A program made the translations under genes and the position numbers. 64,000 nucleotides of DNA, from positions 1,112,001 through 1,176,000 of the forward strand of contig CP003809.1 of NCBI GenBank assembly GCA_000299095.1. Reading direction: 5' to 3'. Each line of letters opens with the position of its first letter. Within the stretch, counting starts at the first letter, position 1. This DNA comes from an alpha proteobacterium HIMB5. Its GTDB lineage: Bacteria; Pseudomonadota; Alphaproteobacteria; Pelagibacterales; Pelagibacteraceae. Under the pieces are notes generated by a model. That model saw only the letters and a program-made list of their open reading frames with translations. It was not told the DNA's origin and made no database searches. This document shows, piece by piece, positions 6,951 through 15,512 of this stretch.

Positions 6951-7556
6951 CTATTCCTCTTTTTCTATCAAATGACCAAGTGTATTAAATCCTGATGGTT
7001 CTGTATCATCAAAAATATCATCAAAATAAAAAGTTTCTATATTATAAATGCCATTTTTTATTTTAAATTTTAATTTAACATCGTTATTCATTTCCCCATA
7101 TCTTGCTTTTAAATTTTTAAGTCCTGACAATGAAGAAACTAAGAATATTAAATAATCGTTCTCTGATTTTATTTTTGAAATATTTCTAACCCTTTTATCC
7201 CATTCTTGAGTTGTACCCTTTTTTTTAAATTTTAATATTTCTTCAAAAAAATTATCAATACCCATCAAACTACAATTAATAAAAAATTTATCCTGATTTT
7301 CTTCAATAGTATTAATTTTAGGTAATCCTTTATCTTTATTCTGATCAACAGTCAAAATCGTTTCATTTAGTTCTCTTAAAATACTACAAGTTGACCAATC
7401 TGATTGATTTCCGCTTTGTACATAATATTTATCAGAGATATCGATATTATTTAAATTTTCTAAATTTTGTTCTATTGATTTTTGAGTTCCAAAAAATAAA
7501 AACTCATCATCATTATTCTTAAACTTGTGAGACTTAAATTTAGATTTATTTATCAT
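6951..7556 (-). CDS. Hypothetical protein, 201 aa
   Basis: I take the ATG at 7556, which overlaps the upstream TGA by one base, rather than the TTG one codon earlier. The product starts MINKSKFKSHKFKNNDDEF and is soluble and mixed alpha/beta, with two cysteines (about C57 and C94) and a C-terminal acidic stretch (FDDIFDDTEPSGFNTLG). No family recognised. It is coupled to the 233-residue gene upstream, and the two may be partners. Confidence 0.55.
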   Translation of the reverse strand: MINKSKFKSHKFKNNDDEFLFFGTQKSIEQNLENLNNIDISDKYYVQSGNQSDWSTCSILRELNETILTVDQNKDKGLPKINTIEENQDKFFINCSLMGIDNFFEEILKFKKKGTTQEWDKRVRNISKIKSENDYLIFLVSSLSGLKNLKARYGEMNNDVKLKFKIKNGIYNIETFYFDDIFDDTEPSGFNTLGHLIEKEE

Positions 7557-8257
7557 CAACTGGAATTCCCTAAAATTAATATCCCGTGATAAGCTTTATC
7601 TTTAGGTAAATTATCATTTGATCTTTGTAATAATTCTAGGTCAACATAATTAAATTTATTGTATTGACTGTTATATATTTCTGCTAATTTTGATCGATCA
7701 GCTAAAACAGAAAAAATATCAAAAGATTTGTGTTGAGTTTTAAATTCAAAATTATGTTCTATATCTTCATACTTCCAATTTGCGTAAATTGGTTGACCAA
7801 AATATAAATTTAGGCTTGGAGTTCTTATTTGTCCAAGCTTTGTCCAATTTGTATTTTTTGAGTCTATCAAGTCTAAAATATTTTCTTTGAATTCTTCATT
7901 ATTATTAACAAAAGCTTTTGCACTATCAGTATATGCCCCTATTTGTTCAAAAAGGAATGATGGGATAAAGATAAAATCTAACTCTTCTTTAATTTTTGAA
8001 TAATAAATATGAATACCTGGTAATCCTCCTACAGAAAGATGAAAATAGTTTTTAATTTCATTATTTAATTTTTTATTTTCAAACAACGTAATGCTTTCCA
8101 GTTTTTTTTCCAATTCATCTTCATTTAATCCCGAGTTATAAAATTCTTTAACAAATTTTAAATCTCCAAAAATGTAATTATGGCTTCTATCAGTTGTTAT
8201 GAAATCAAAATTGAAATCTATTTTTTTTGGTAAAAATTTACCTATATTTTCTTGCAT
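7556..8257 (-). CDS. Hypothetical protein, 233 aa
   Basis: Starts MQENIGKFLPKKIDFNFDF at ATG 8257. A TTG at 8272 is an alternative start five codons upstream. The product is a soluble alpha/beta protein with a glycine-rich loop (SVGGLPGIHIYY) near residue 75-86 and an aromatic C-terminal half. No known domain recognised. It is the first gene of the minus-strand chain that runs down to about 3.6 kb, so its promoter should lie in 8258-8309, next to a GACTC/GAGTC hairpin. Confidence 0.55.
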   Translation of the reverse strand: MQENIGKFLPKKIDFNFDFITTDRSHNYIFGDLKFVKEFYNSGLNEDELEKKLESITLFENKKLNNEIKNYFHLSVGGLPGIHIYYSKIKEELDFIFIPSFLFEQIGAYTDSAKAFVNNNEEFKENILDLIDSKNTNWTKLGQIRTPSLNLYFGQPIYANWKYEDIEHNFEFKTQHKSFDIFSVLADRSKLAEIYNSQYNKFNYVDLELLQRSNDNLPKDKAYHGILILGNSS

Positions 8258-8309
8258 TGTATAAATTAACAAATCCTGAACGTTGACTCAATCAAAGAGT
8301 CTTTAAGTT

Positions 8310-11072
8310 TTATTCTGCTATTAGTTCTAAAGTTTCTAAATAAATATCATCAAAATATTTCTTTGCTAAATTAGAAATTTCGTTAAGAGTAATGCTATCA
8401 ATCATAGTATTAACATTAACGACTTGTTCGATATTTTGTTTATGTTTTTCGGCTTTTTCAATTGCATCAAGCCAAAACCCATTTGTTTCCATTCTTGATT
8501 TGTAATTATTCTTTAATGCAATTTTTTGATCTTTAAATATTTTAGGATCAAATTCTTTATTTTTTATTAAATTAATTACCTCTTCAATTCTTTGATTAAT
8601 TGTTTCAACATTTTTAGGATCCGAACCATAGAATATATAAAAACTAATTAATTCTTTTGGAACTTTTTGCTCAAAATATCTGCCTGTTTGAATTGAATAA
8701 ACTAAATTATCTTTTTCTCTAATTTCATCAAAAAATAATTTATCTAACATGGATACAAGTAATGCGGCTTTTACTTTTTCTTTAAAAGAATAATTAAAAT
8801 CTTTATTATACATTCTAAAGACATCAGCTTTTTTGGCATTATCTTCTTTATACTCTAAATATTCTTTGGACTGATTAATTCTTATTTTGTGATCAACAAA
8901 TTTATCTTTTCTATTTGATGTTGGAAGACTTCCAATATATTTTTCAATTAAGGGTTCTATTTGATTAAATTTAAAATCACCTACTATTACAAAATCAAAA
9001 TTAGCTCCATCACCAAATCTATCTTTATAAAAATTTTGAATATCTTCTAAATTAATCTGTTCATAAACTTTGTCATCTGGGTATTGTTTACGAGAGTGAT
9101 TTTGATAAAGAGTTTGTCTAAATTTTTTATCAAACTCAAATCTTGGTGTTTCCTTTTCTATTTTGTATTCATTAATTCTTTCATCTACAAATTGATCAAC
9201 ATGATACTGATCTAATTTTAAATTAGTGAAATTGACATATAAAAGTTGGAACATGACTTCTAAACTTTCATTGTTAGAATAACCACTAACCTCTTCACTT
9301 AATTCTTTTATTCCAAGGAAGACATCTACAATATTTGAGGGATATAAATTTTCTTTTTCAGTAACAGTTACATCTCCAAAATCTGCTGTTCTTAAAATTT
9401 CTTCAGAATATTTAGCTGAAGCAAGTTCGTTAAAATCTGCAACTGAATATCCTCCTTCACTAAAACTTAATATTCTAATTTCATCTTTCTTAAATTTTGT
9501 TTGTTTCAAAAAGATATTAGAGCCATTTTTTAATGTAAGTTTTGTAATATCAGTTCTTGGAAATTTCTTTCTCTTTATAATTTTTGAACCTTTGAGTTCT
9601 TCTTTTATAAATTCTACTTTTTTTAATTCAAACTTGTAAGGTTTGATATCACTAGAACTCACTTTTAAAATAGTATCTTCTATATCTGACCTTGAAGGAG
9701 CTTTTACAAACTTAGGTAACTTAAGTTTAAATACTCTGTTTTGACCATTTGAATATCTTTTAAAAAAATCATTTAAATCCTTAACAGTAATTGTTGGATA
9801 TACTTTATTAGCAAACTCAATTTGCTCTTCTAAACTTGAGATCATTTCATCTCGTAAGAAATGTCTCTCATATTCTTGAATAAAATCTTTTGAAGATCTT
9901 GTTTCCTCTTCATTTAAAGATTGTTTTAAATAATTAATTCTATTTTTTTTAGCTAAATCAAGTTCGTTTTCTAAGAAGCCATGTCTGTTAATTTGTTCAA
10001 TTAATTCAAAAGTGTCCTTAATTCCATCAAGTATTGAATCTTGCCTTAAATCTGTTTCAAGAATTCTATATTCATCTAAATCAGAGATTGGAAAATTGCC
10101 AATATATACATCTAAATAATAAGCAGATTGATTGTCTTTTATTTCTTTTATTCTTCGCTCGAATATAGTTTCAGTTAAATAACCTATCTCTGTTAATCTA
10201 AAATTATCTATTGTGTTTACTTTAATAAAATCATTTTTATTCCATATCGCAAATGTTGCTTCTTCAACTTTATCATCAGTATAGATAAAGAATTGGTCTT
10301 CAAAGTCTGAAATTTTATAATCTGGAATTGATAATTCCTCTGAATTTTCAAATTCTGAAAAATATTTTTCTACATATTCTTTAATTTCTGCAGGATCTAT
10401 ATCTCCAATAACAAATACAGCCATTAATTCTGGCTGATACCATTTGTTATAAAAATCAATAGCATCTTGATATTTAAAGTTTTGAATAACATCAATTGAA
10501 CCAATAGGGTCTCTTATTAAAAATCTAGAGTCTTTGTAAAAATAATTTTTAAATTCTTGAAAAAATTTTTCATCTGCATCAAATTGTTGTCTCCATTCTT
10601 CTTCAACGATCTTTCGTTCTCTTTCAAATGCATCAGGTTCTAAAGTTAAATTATTTGATATATCAGCAAGTATTTGAATGCCTTTTTCTACATCTTTTGA
10701 GTTTTTAGTTGGGATTTCAAATTCATACCCAGTTCTAAGATAACTAGCAAAAGCATTATAGTGTGAACCTAGATTTAAACCAATAGAGGATAAATATTCA
10801 TCAATACTTCTTTTTGGAAAATTCTTTGACCCATTAAAAGCCATGTGTTCAATTAAATGACTTAAACCTCTTTGATGATCTTCTTCCATCATTGAACCTG
10901 CTTTTAATAATAATTGAATACTTACTTTTTCTTTAGGTGAGTTATTTTCTCTAATATAATAAGTCAGACCATTTTCTAATTTTCCATAGGTAATATCAGG
11001 GTCAATTGAAAATACATTCTCTGCCTTTAAAGGAGATATAAATAAAAAGAAAAAAAATATTAACTTTTTCAT
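8310..11072 (-). CDS. M16-family zinc metalloprotease (PqqL-like), exported
   Basis: Full-length pitrilysin/insulinase-type protease of 920 residues. A signal peptide (MKKLIFFFFLFISPLKA) is followed by the inverted zinc motif HLIEH (H72, E75, H76). The third zinc ligand is expected in the VEEEWR helix near residue 150. A second, non-catalytic M16 half fills the C-terminal part (from about residue 500), as in two-domain PqqL/YmxG-type enzymes. The family degrades peptides, here probably in the periplasm. Its start overlaps the stop of a 56-residue membrane protein gene by ATGA, so the two are co-expressed. The PqqL subfamily is inferred from size and the presence of the signal peptide. Confidence 0.85.
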   Translation of the reverse strand: MKKLIFFFFLFISPLKAENVFSIDPDITYGKLENGLTYYIRENNSPKEKVSIQLLLKAGSMMEEDHQRGLSHLIEHMAFNGSKNFPKRSIDEYLSSIGLNLGSHYNAFASYLRTGYEFEIPTKNSKDVEKGIQILADISNNLTLEPDAFERERKIVEEEWRQQFDADEKFFQEFKNYFYKDSRFLIRDPIGSIDVIQNFKYQDAIDFYNKWYQPELMAVFVIGDIDPAEIKEYVEKYFSEFENSEELSIPDYKISDFEDQFFIYTDDKVEEATFAIWNKNDFIKVNTIDNFRLTEIGYLTETIFERRIKEIKDNQSAYYLDVYIGNFPISDLDEYRILETDLRQDSILDGIKDTFELIEQINRHGFLENELDLAKKNRINYLKQSLNEEETRSSKDFIQEYERHFLRDEMISSLEEQIEFANKVYPTITVKDLNDFFKRYSNGQNRVFKLKLPKFVKAPSRSDIEDTILKVSSSDIKPYKFELKKVEFIKEELKGSKIIKRKKFPRTDITKLTLKNGSNIFLKQTKFKKDEIRILSFSEGGYSVADFNELASAKYSEEILRTADFGDVTVTEKENLYPSNIVDVFLGIKELSEEVSGYSNNESLEVMFQLLYVNFTNLKLDQYHVDQFVDERINEYKIEKETPRFEFDKKFRQTLYQNHSRKQYPDDKVYEQINLEDIQNFYKDRFGDGANFDFVIVGDFKFNQIEPLIEKYIGSLPTSNRKDKFVDHKIRINQSKEYLEYKEDNAKKADVFRMYNKDFNYSFKEKVKAALLVSMLDKLFFDEIREKDNLVYSIQTGRYFEQKVPKELISFYIFYGSDPKNVETINQRIEEVINLIKNKEFDPKIFKDQKIALKNNYKSRMETNGFWLDAIEKAEKHKQNIEQVVNVNTMIDSITLNEISNLAKKYFDDIYLETLELIAE

Positions 11073-11239
11073 TTCTTATTTTTGTTAACTTCTCGTCTCC
11101 ATAATATAAAGAATAATAATATTAATGCAGGTTGAAGAAATACAAATATAACAATATTTGCCAGCTCATAACCCATTCCTGTAATATTACCTATTACTTC
11201 TAGAACGTAAACACACCAATTGAAAAAGTCATTAATCAT
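11069..11239 (-). CDS. Small membrane protein upstream of the M16 protease, 56 aa
   Basis: ORF from ATG 11239 to TGA 11069-11071. The product begins MINDFFNWCVYVLEVIGN and has one long hydrophobic segment (residues about 26-47) ending in a basic WRREVNKNKK tail, so the C-terminus should be cytoplasmic. The stop overlaps the protease ATG (ATGA), indicating translational coupling. Family unknown. The coupling suggests an envelope function linked to the protease. Confidence 0.6.
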   Translation of the reverse strand: MINDFFNWCVYVLEVIGNITGMGYELANIVIFVFLQPALILLFFILWRREVNKNKK

Positions 11240-11337
11240 GAAACAATTTATAAAGTAATCATTTCTTCAATGAAGAAAATAATTAAAATAAATTATAATA
11301 GTTATTGATCAGATTTGCTAATAAGATAGAAACTTAT

Positions 11338-11469
11338 ATGGATTTAATTTTATTATTCAAAATTGCAGTTGTAATTGGTTTGCTTGTAGGTGCTTATGCA
11401 GTGCTGAGAAATCTTGATATAGTTAAAATTATCCTAGTATATTTCAAAGATCTAATACTTCGAAAGTAA
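11338..11469 (+). CDS. Small membrane peptide, 43 aa
   Basis: ORF from ATG 11338 to TAA 11467-11469. The product starts MDLILLFKIAVVIGLLVGAY, a single membrane helix, and ends with a second, amphipathic hydrophobic stretch. It faces away from the protease operon and converges on hisG, overlapping its 3' end by 18 nt. Support is the good membrane-protein composition and the placement. The role is unknown. Confidence 0.5.
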   Translation: MDLILLFKIAVVIGLLVGAYAVLRNLDIVKIILVYFKDLILRK

Positions 11470-12141
11470 CCTAACTAATTTATTAAAATCTTTTATCTTA
11501 TTTGATGATTTAGAGGTCATCATACACAGCTCAGATTTTAAAATATAACCATCATTTATTATTCTTAGATTATTAGCTTTAAGAGTAGCGCCTGAACTTG
11601 TTATATCAGTAATAATCTCAGATGAGTTTGTAAAGGGTGCAACCTCCGTGCTACCATGAGATTTTACAAGCGAAAATTGAGTTATTCCTTTGTTATAGAA
11701 AAACTCTCTTGTTAAACGAGGGTATTTAGTTGCTACTCTAAGTCTCTTTTTCTTTTTTTCTTTAAATTCAAAAGCAATTTCTTCTAAATCGGCACAACTA
11801 TAACAATCAAGCCAATCATTACTTACGGCTACTACTAATGTTGCTTGTCCAAATGGATATTTTTTTTCCACCTTAATTTTATTTTGAACAGTTATTTCGC
11901 TTTCTTTAAGTAAATCAAAGCCTGAAAAACCAAGATCTAACGACTTATCTGCAAGTCTCTCAATTATTTCTCTAGCATGTAAATAAATGATTTGAATATT
12001 TTTCTTACCCTTAACTGAACCAAATAAATCTCTATCACCTCTTTCTGAGATTAATTTTAATTTATTTTTCTTAAATATATTTAAAACATCTTTTCTCAAT
12101 CTTCCTTTACTTGGAATTCCTATTTTAATTATTTGGCTCAT
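11452..12141 (-). CDS. hisG: ATP phosphoribosyltransferase catalytic subunit, short form
   Basis: Catalyses the first step of histidine synthesis, joining ATP and PRPP. At 229 residues it is the short HisG type, which lacks the C-terminal regulatory domain and needs HisZ. It begins IGIPSKGRLRKD. The PRPP-binding region is ITDITSSGATLKANN (about 178-192), and DLGFSGFDLLKE forms part of the substrate-binding domain. It overlaps hisZ by 4 nt, consistent with a HisG-HisZ complex. It is the last gene of the tRNA-His/hisS/hisZ/hisG run. Confidence 0.92.
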   Translation of the reverse strand: MSQIIKIGIPSKGRLRKDVLNIFKKNKLKLISERGDRDLFGSVKGKKNIQIIYLHAREIIERLADKSLDLGFSGFDLLKESEITVQNKIKVEKKYPFGQATLVVAVSNDWLDCYSCADLEEIAFEFKEKKKKRLRVATKYPRLTREFFYNKGITQFSLVKSHGSTEVAPFTNSSEIITDITSSGATLKANNLRIINDGYILKSELCMMTSKSSNKIKDFNKLVRLLSKY

Positions 12142-13184
12142 AGATTAATAGCTGCTCCTACTGCATTAACTTTTTTGCTTGAACCAAGATCAGAAATTAA
12201 ATTGTCATATCTGCCGCCTGAGATTAATTGAACCTGTTTAGCATTAATCTTCACATCAATTCTAAAAACCATTCCACTATAATATTCAAGTTGTCTGCCA
12301 AATGAGGATGAAAATATTACATTTAATTTTGAAATTTTATTTGATGAAAGAGGAAAATATCTTTGATCAACTGCAAGATTAATTCTATTTTTTTTAAAAA
12401 ATTTATTTAATTGATCGGCTGCTTTATTAATAGGACATTTTATCTTTAAAAATTCTTTAATTATTTTTGATACTTTTTTACCTTCACTTGCTTTTCTTGG
12501 GTTCTTAATTTTTTCATCAAATCTTTTAATTATTTCTCCATAAGATCTTCCAGCAATAATATCATTTTGATTTTTCTTTAGTAAATTCAAATAAAGCCGC
12601 TTGTCTAAATCAACAACTGTTGGGTCAATATCAGCATTTGTCTCTAGTCTTTTTAAAAGATCATTAAAATAATTCTCTCTCCAAAAGTGTCTGATTAATC
12701 TTAATTTCCAACGTGATGGAATTTCAAGTTTATCTATAAGTAATTTAAATATTTCAACATTACCAATGGTTAAAGTTCCAGATGAAAATTTTATATTTTT
12801 TAAGGATTTAAGAGAGGTATTTATGATTTCTTTATCATCATTTTTTTCATCTTTAGATCCTAATATTTCAAATCCTATTTGATCCCTAATGATAGATTTT
12901 TTCTTGTCATCGTTTTTTCTATAAGCCTGACCACTATAGAAAATTTTTTGTTTACCTTTTAGATTATTGTCTAAATACCTTAAGCAAGATGCAATGGTTA
13001 GATCTGGTCTTAAACATAGCTCAGTACCATCTTGATCATGAAATGAAAAAATAAACTTTCTAAAATTTTCACCAGATCTTTGCACAATATGATCTGCTTC
13101 AATTACAGAAGGTAAATTGATATATTTATATCCTTTAGACTTTACTGATCTAAGGATATTTTCAGATAAATTTTTTGACTTCAT
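12138..13184 (-). CDS. hisZ: ATP phosphoribosyltransferase regulatory subunit
   Basis: HisRS-like protein of 348 residues. It has class II synthetase features (GTELCLRPDLTIASCLRYL near 54-72, IFYSGQAYRKND near 80-91, LISGGRYDNLISDLG near the end) but no anticodon-binding domain, and it is embedded between hisS and hisG. HisZ binds short-form HisG and gives histidine feedback. The second half has diverged, and the family's catalytic residues for aminoacylation are not expected. Its start overlaps hisS by 23 nt. Confidence 0.9.
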   Translation of the reverse strand: MKSKNLSENILRSVKSKGYKYINLPSVIEADHIVQRSGENFRKFIFSFHDQDGTELCLRPDLTIASCLRYLDNNLKGKQKIFYSGQAYRKNDDKKKSIIRDQIGFEILGSKDEKNDDKEIINTSLKSLKNIKFSSGTLTIGNVEIFKLLIDKLEIPSRWKLRLIRHFWRENYFNDLLKRLETNADIDPTVVDLDKRLYLNLLKKNQNDIIAGRSYGEIIKRFDEKIKNPRKASEGKKVSKIIKEFLKIKCPINKAADQLNKFFKKNRINLAVDQRYFPLSSNKISKLNVIFSSSFGRQLEYYSGMVFRIDVKINAKQVQLISGGRYDNLISDLGSSKKVNAVGAAINL

Positions 13185-14556
13185 TGATTAGTTCTTTTCT
13201 TGAAATAGTTTTGTTATTTTCGCCTTTAGTACCTTGAAGATCTTTAATGGTTACAGTGTTATCTTTAAATTCATTTTCACCACATATAATTGCTAAAGGT
13301 AATCCTCTTTTATTTGCATAAGTGAGTTGTTTTCCCAAATTCTTTTTGACATCTAAAAACACTTCAGCATTAATGTTGTTAGATCTTAGTTCGTCTACTA
13401 TTTCATAATAGTTTTTTAAATATTTTTGATCCATAACACATATAAGAGCAGGTTTTTGTTCTTTAATCTTAATTTGATCTAGTTGAGTTAATGCAAACAA
13501 CAATCTATCAACACCAAAACTTATTCCCGTACCAGGTATATCAACACCTTTAAATCTTGATATTAATTTGGAATATTGACCCCCAGAGCAAATACTTCCA
13601 ATATCTACAACTTTTCCTTTATTGTTTTTAACTTCAAAATTTAGGTTTGTTTCAACAATAAATCCATCATAGTACGCCAGTCCCCTTACTATAGTAAAGT
13701 TTGTTTGAACTTGGTCTTTTGCATTACCAAAATCAATTACTTCAAAGAAATCCTCTAATTCTTTAATTCCTTCTTGTGATAATTCATTTGTTAATTTTTG
13801 TTTTAATTCTTTTAAGTCTTTAATCTTTAAAAAACCTAATATTTGTTGAACCTGATCATCATTTAAATCAGCACCCTTTGTTACAGCTCCTGATGCATCT
13901 TTTCTTTCTTTTTTTAATAATGCTTCTACACCCGTTAAACCAAATCCTGGTTTATCTAATTTATCAATTGCTCTAATAACTTTTAATTGTTTTTCCTCAG
14001 AAATATTAAGTTCATTAATTAGTCCTTGAACTATCTTTCTATTACTTACATTGATTGTAAATTGTTCTTTATTTAATCCACAATCTAAAAGAGTATTAGT
14101 AATTAAATTACAAAGCTCTGCATTTGCTTGTGCAGGATTTGTGTTTCCAATAATATCGAAATCTGCCTGCATAAATTCTCGGTATCTACCATTACCTGGT
14201 TTTTCATTTCTAAAGACATTTTGAATTGCATATCTTTTATAAATAGATGGAAGTTCTTGATTATTTTGTGCAACAAATCTAGCTAACGGGCTTGATAGGT
14301 CATACCTTAAAGTAATACTTTTATCACCGTCTTTAAAACTAAATACATCAGACATAGGATTAGCCTCGTCTTCTGCTAAAAACGATCCAATATTTTCACT
14401 GATTTCAAAAGAGGGTGTCTCTAATGGTTCAGCACCAAATTTAATAAAATTATTTTCAATCTCTTTTAAAAGTTGTTTTTTTAAGACTAACTTTTTATCC
14501 CAACGATCTTCAAAGCCTGAAGGTAATCCAGGGATTAACTTTTCATTTTTTTTCAT
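13162..14556 (-). CDS. hisS: Histidyl-tRNA synthetase
   Basis: Class II synthetase of 464 residues from ATG 14556. The reading can be extended to 14604, but that extension runs through the tRNA-His gene and is rejected. Motif 1 is near GAEPLETPSFE, and motif 2 is RYAIQNVFRNEKPGNGRYREFMQADFDI. HisA-type signatures include GLAYYDGFIVET and FGVDRLLFAL. The C-terminal anticodon-binding domain starts around 375. Only 4 nt separate its start codon from the end of the encoded tRNA-His CCA, so it has no conventional leader or ribosome site. hisZ follows with a 23-nt overlap. Confidence 0.93.
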   Translation of the reverse strand: MKKNEKLIPGLPSGFEDRWDKKLVLKKQLLKEIENNFIKFGAEPLETPSFEISENIGSFLAEDEANPMSDVFSFKDGDKSITLRYDLSSPLARFVAQNNQELPSIYKRYAIQNVFRNEKPGNGRYREFMQADFDIIGNTNPAQANAELCNLITNTLLDCGLNKEQFTINVSNRKIVQGLINELNISEEKQLKVIRAIDKLDKPGFGLTGVEALLKKERKDASGAVTKGADLNDDQVQQILGFLKIKDLKELKQKLTNELSQEGIKELEDFFEVIDFGNAKDQVQTNFTIVRGLAYYDGFIVETNLNFEVKNNKGKVVDIGSICSGGQYSKLISRFKGVDIPGTGISFGVDRLLFALTQLDQIKIKEQKPALICVMDQKYLKNYYEIVDELRSNNINAEVFLDVKKNLGKQLTYANKRGLPLAIICGENEFKDNTVTIKDLQGTKGENNKTISRKELINEVKKFI

Positions 14557-14560
14557 TTTT

Positions 14561-14635
14561 TGGTACCCGGGCTGAGAGTCGAACTCAAACTTAAAGTTCC
14601 ACAAACTTCCGTGCTAACCATTACACCACCCGGGC
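14561..14635 (-). tRNA. tRNA-His (anticodon GTG), CCA encoded
   Basis: Cloverleaf reads GCCCGGG acceptor with G1-U72, D-stem GTGT/GCAC, anticodon stem GAAGT/ACTTT with loop TTGTGGA, and T-loop TTCGACT. The base before G1 is U and the discriminator is A73. It therefore lacks the encoded G-1 and C73 that mark most bacterial tRNA-His, a form known from alphaproteobacteria. The 3' CCA is encoded. It is transcribed with hisS, whose ATG begins 4 nt after the CCA. Confidence 0.95.
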
Positions 14636-14809
14636 ATTCCTTTTTAGTTTTATATTATTTTATGTGGATTTAAAATTAATTTTTTATTTTGAAAATAGCT
14701 AGCCTTAGCCAGCATGATTGATATGTCTATGCTTAGCTCTGTTAGTTCCAATTTTTAAAGCTATTTTAATCATGAGCAACTTCTAGAATAAATTTGAAAT
14801 ATTACAAGT

Positions 14810-14844
14810 AAAAAAAAAGGAACCTACCGAAGTAGGCTCCTTTT
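14810..14844 (-). terminator. Rho-independent terminator of the cold-shock gene
   Basis: On the minus strand a 9-bp stem (one mismatch) closes a TTCG loop: GGAGCCTAC-TTCG-GTAGGTTCC, followed by nine T. Stem arms lie at 14832-14840 and 14819-14827. It starts 18 nt after the csp stop codon and is the clearest terminator in the window. Confidence 0.9.
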
Positions 14845-14861
14845 AAATTTTGTAAAGCTAA

Positions 14862-15077
14862 TTAACCTTCTTGCTTAACTAAGTTAACAGCCGAAGGCCC
14901 CTTAGGACCATCTTCTAAGGTAAACTCTAATGAATCTCCCTCATTTAAGAAACGCAGACCAGCGTCCTTCACAGCGCTCGCATGGACAAATGCGTCCTTC
15001 TCTCCGTCCTCACGCTCTATGAATCCGTAGCCCTTCTTTCCATTGAACCATTTTACTTTACCTTTTAATGTACTCAT
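14862..15077 (-). CDS. cspA: Cold-shock domain protein (CspA family)
   Basis: 71-residue protein made of one cold-shock domain. RNP1 is KGYGFIERE (about 15-23) and RNP2 is DAFVHASAV (about 28-36), with the usual [10 protein letters not shown] start. Such proteins bind single-stranded RNA and DNA and act as RNA chaperones. The gene is visibly richer in GC and more codon-biased than its neighbours (runs such as GCGCTCGC), as expected for high expression. A strong terminator follows. The exact paralogue (CspA or another Csp) cannot be told. Confidence 0.9.
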   Translation of the reverse strand: MSTLKGKVKWFNGKKGYGFIEREDGEKDAFVHASAVKDAGLRFLNEGDSLEFTLEDGPKGPSAVNLVKQEG

Positions 15078-15214
15078 CTTATTTCTTCTTTCTTAGTAGT
15101 TATTTTTAAAAATGTGAAAGTAGTTTTTTTAAATATAATAGCAAGCATTATTTAATCAAATTATATTAATTAATATTTAGGATCTATTGAAAGTAATTAA
15201 AGGCCATCAAGACG

Positions 15215-15289
15215 TGGTGGCTGGAGAGAGATTCGCACTCCCGACACAAGCCTTTTCAGGGCTCTGCTCTACTCCTGAGCTATCCAGCC
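15215..15289 (-). tRNA. tRNA-Phe (anticodon GAA), unusual elbow
   Basis: Acceptor GGCTGGA/TCCAGCC, anticodon stem GAGCC/GGCTT with loop CTGAAAA, A73 and encoded CCA. The D-loop is AGGAGTA and the T-loop is TGCGAAT. The normal G18-G19 and T54-U55-C56 are replaced by A18-G19 and T54-G55-C56, so the tertiary pair 18-55 changes from G-U to A-G. All stems are intact, so it should be a working tRNA. It lies 5 nt downstream of infA in the minus direction. Confidence 0.9.
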
Positions 15290-15294
15290 ATTTA

Positions 15295-15510
15295 TTATCC
15301 TCTAAAGATTATTCTACCTTTAGTTAGATCATAAGGAGTCATTTCAACTGTAACCTGATCGCCTTGAAGGACACGTATTCTATTTTTACGTAACTTTCCA
15401 GCTGTGTGTGCTGTTACAGTATGACCATTTTCTAATTGTACTCTAAACATTGCGTTCGGAAGTAAGTCTATAACTTTTCCTTTAAATTCTAGCAAATCTT
15501 GTTTAGACAA
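15295..15510 (-). CDS. infA: Translation initiation factor IF-1
   Basis: 71-residue S1-like OB-fold protein, with near-textbook sequence: [21 protein letters not shown] (about 9-29), [20 protein letters not shown] and [11 protein letters not shown] at the end. It binds the ribosomal A site during initiation. hisD precedes it with 2 nt between them, and tRNA-Phe follows after 5 nt, so processing of the tRNA would define the 3' end of the infA message. Confidence 0.96.
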   Translation of the reverse strand: MSKQDLLEFKGKVIDLLPNAMFRVQLENGHTVTAHTAGKLRKNRIRVLQGDQVTVEMTPYDLTKGRIIFRG

Positions 15511-15512
15511 TT

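Noticed and set aside
8285-8301. GACTC/GAGTC hairpin near the M16 protease stop
   Set aside because: Only a 5-bp stem with weak following T run on the minus strand; not called as a terminator.
14557-14604. Extension of hisS to a start at 14604
   Set aside because: It would run through the tRNA-His gene; the ATG at 14556 matches HisRS proteins.
14705-14773. 22-residue basic ORF (MIKIALKIGTNRAKHRHINHAG) between tRNA-His and the csp terminator
   Set aside because: Short, no ribosome site, no neighbour coupling. It could be chance.
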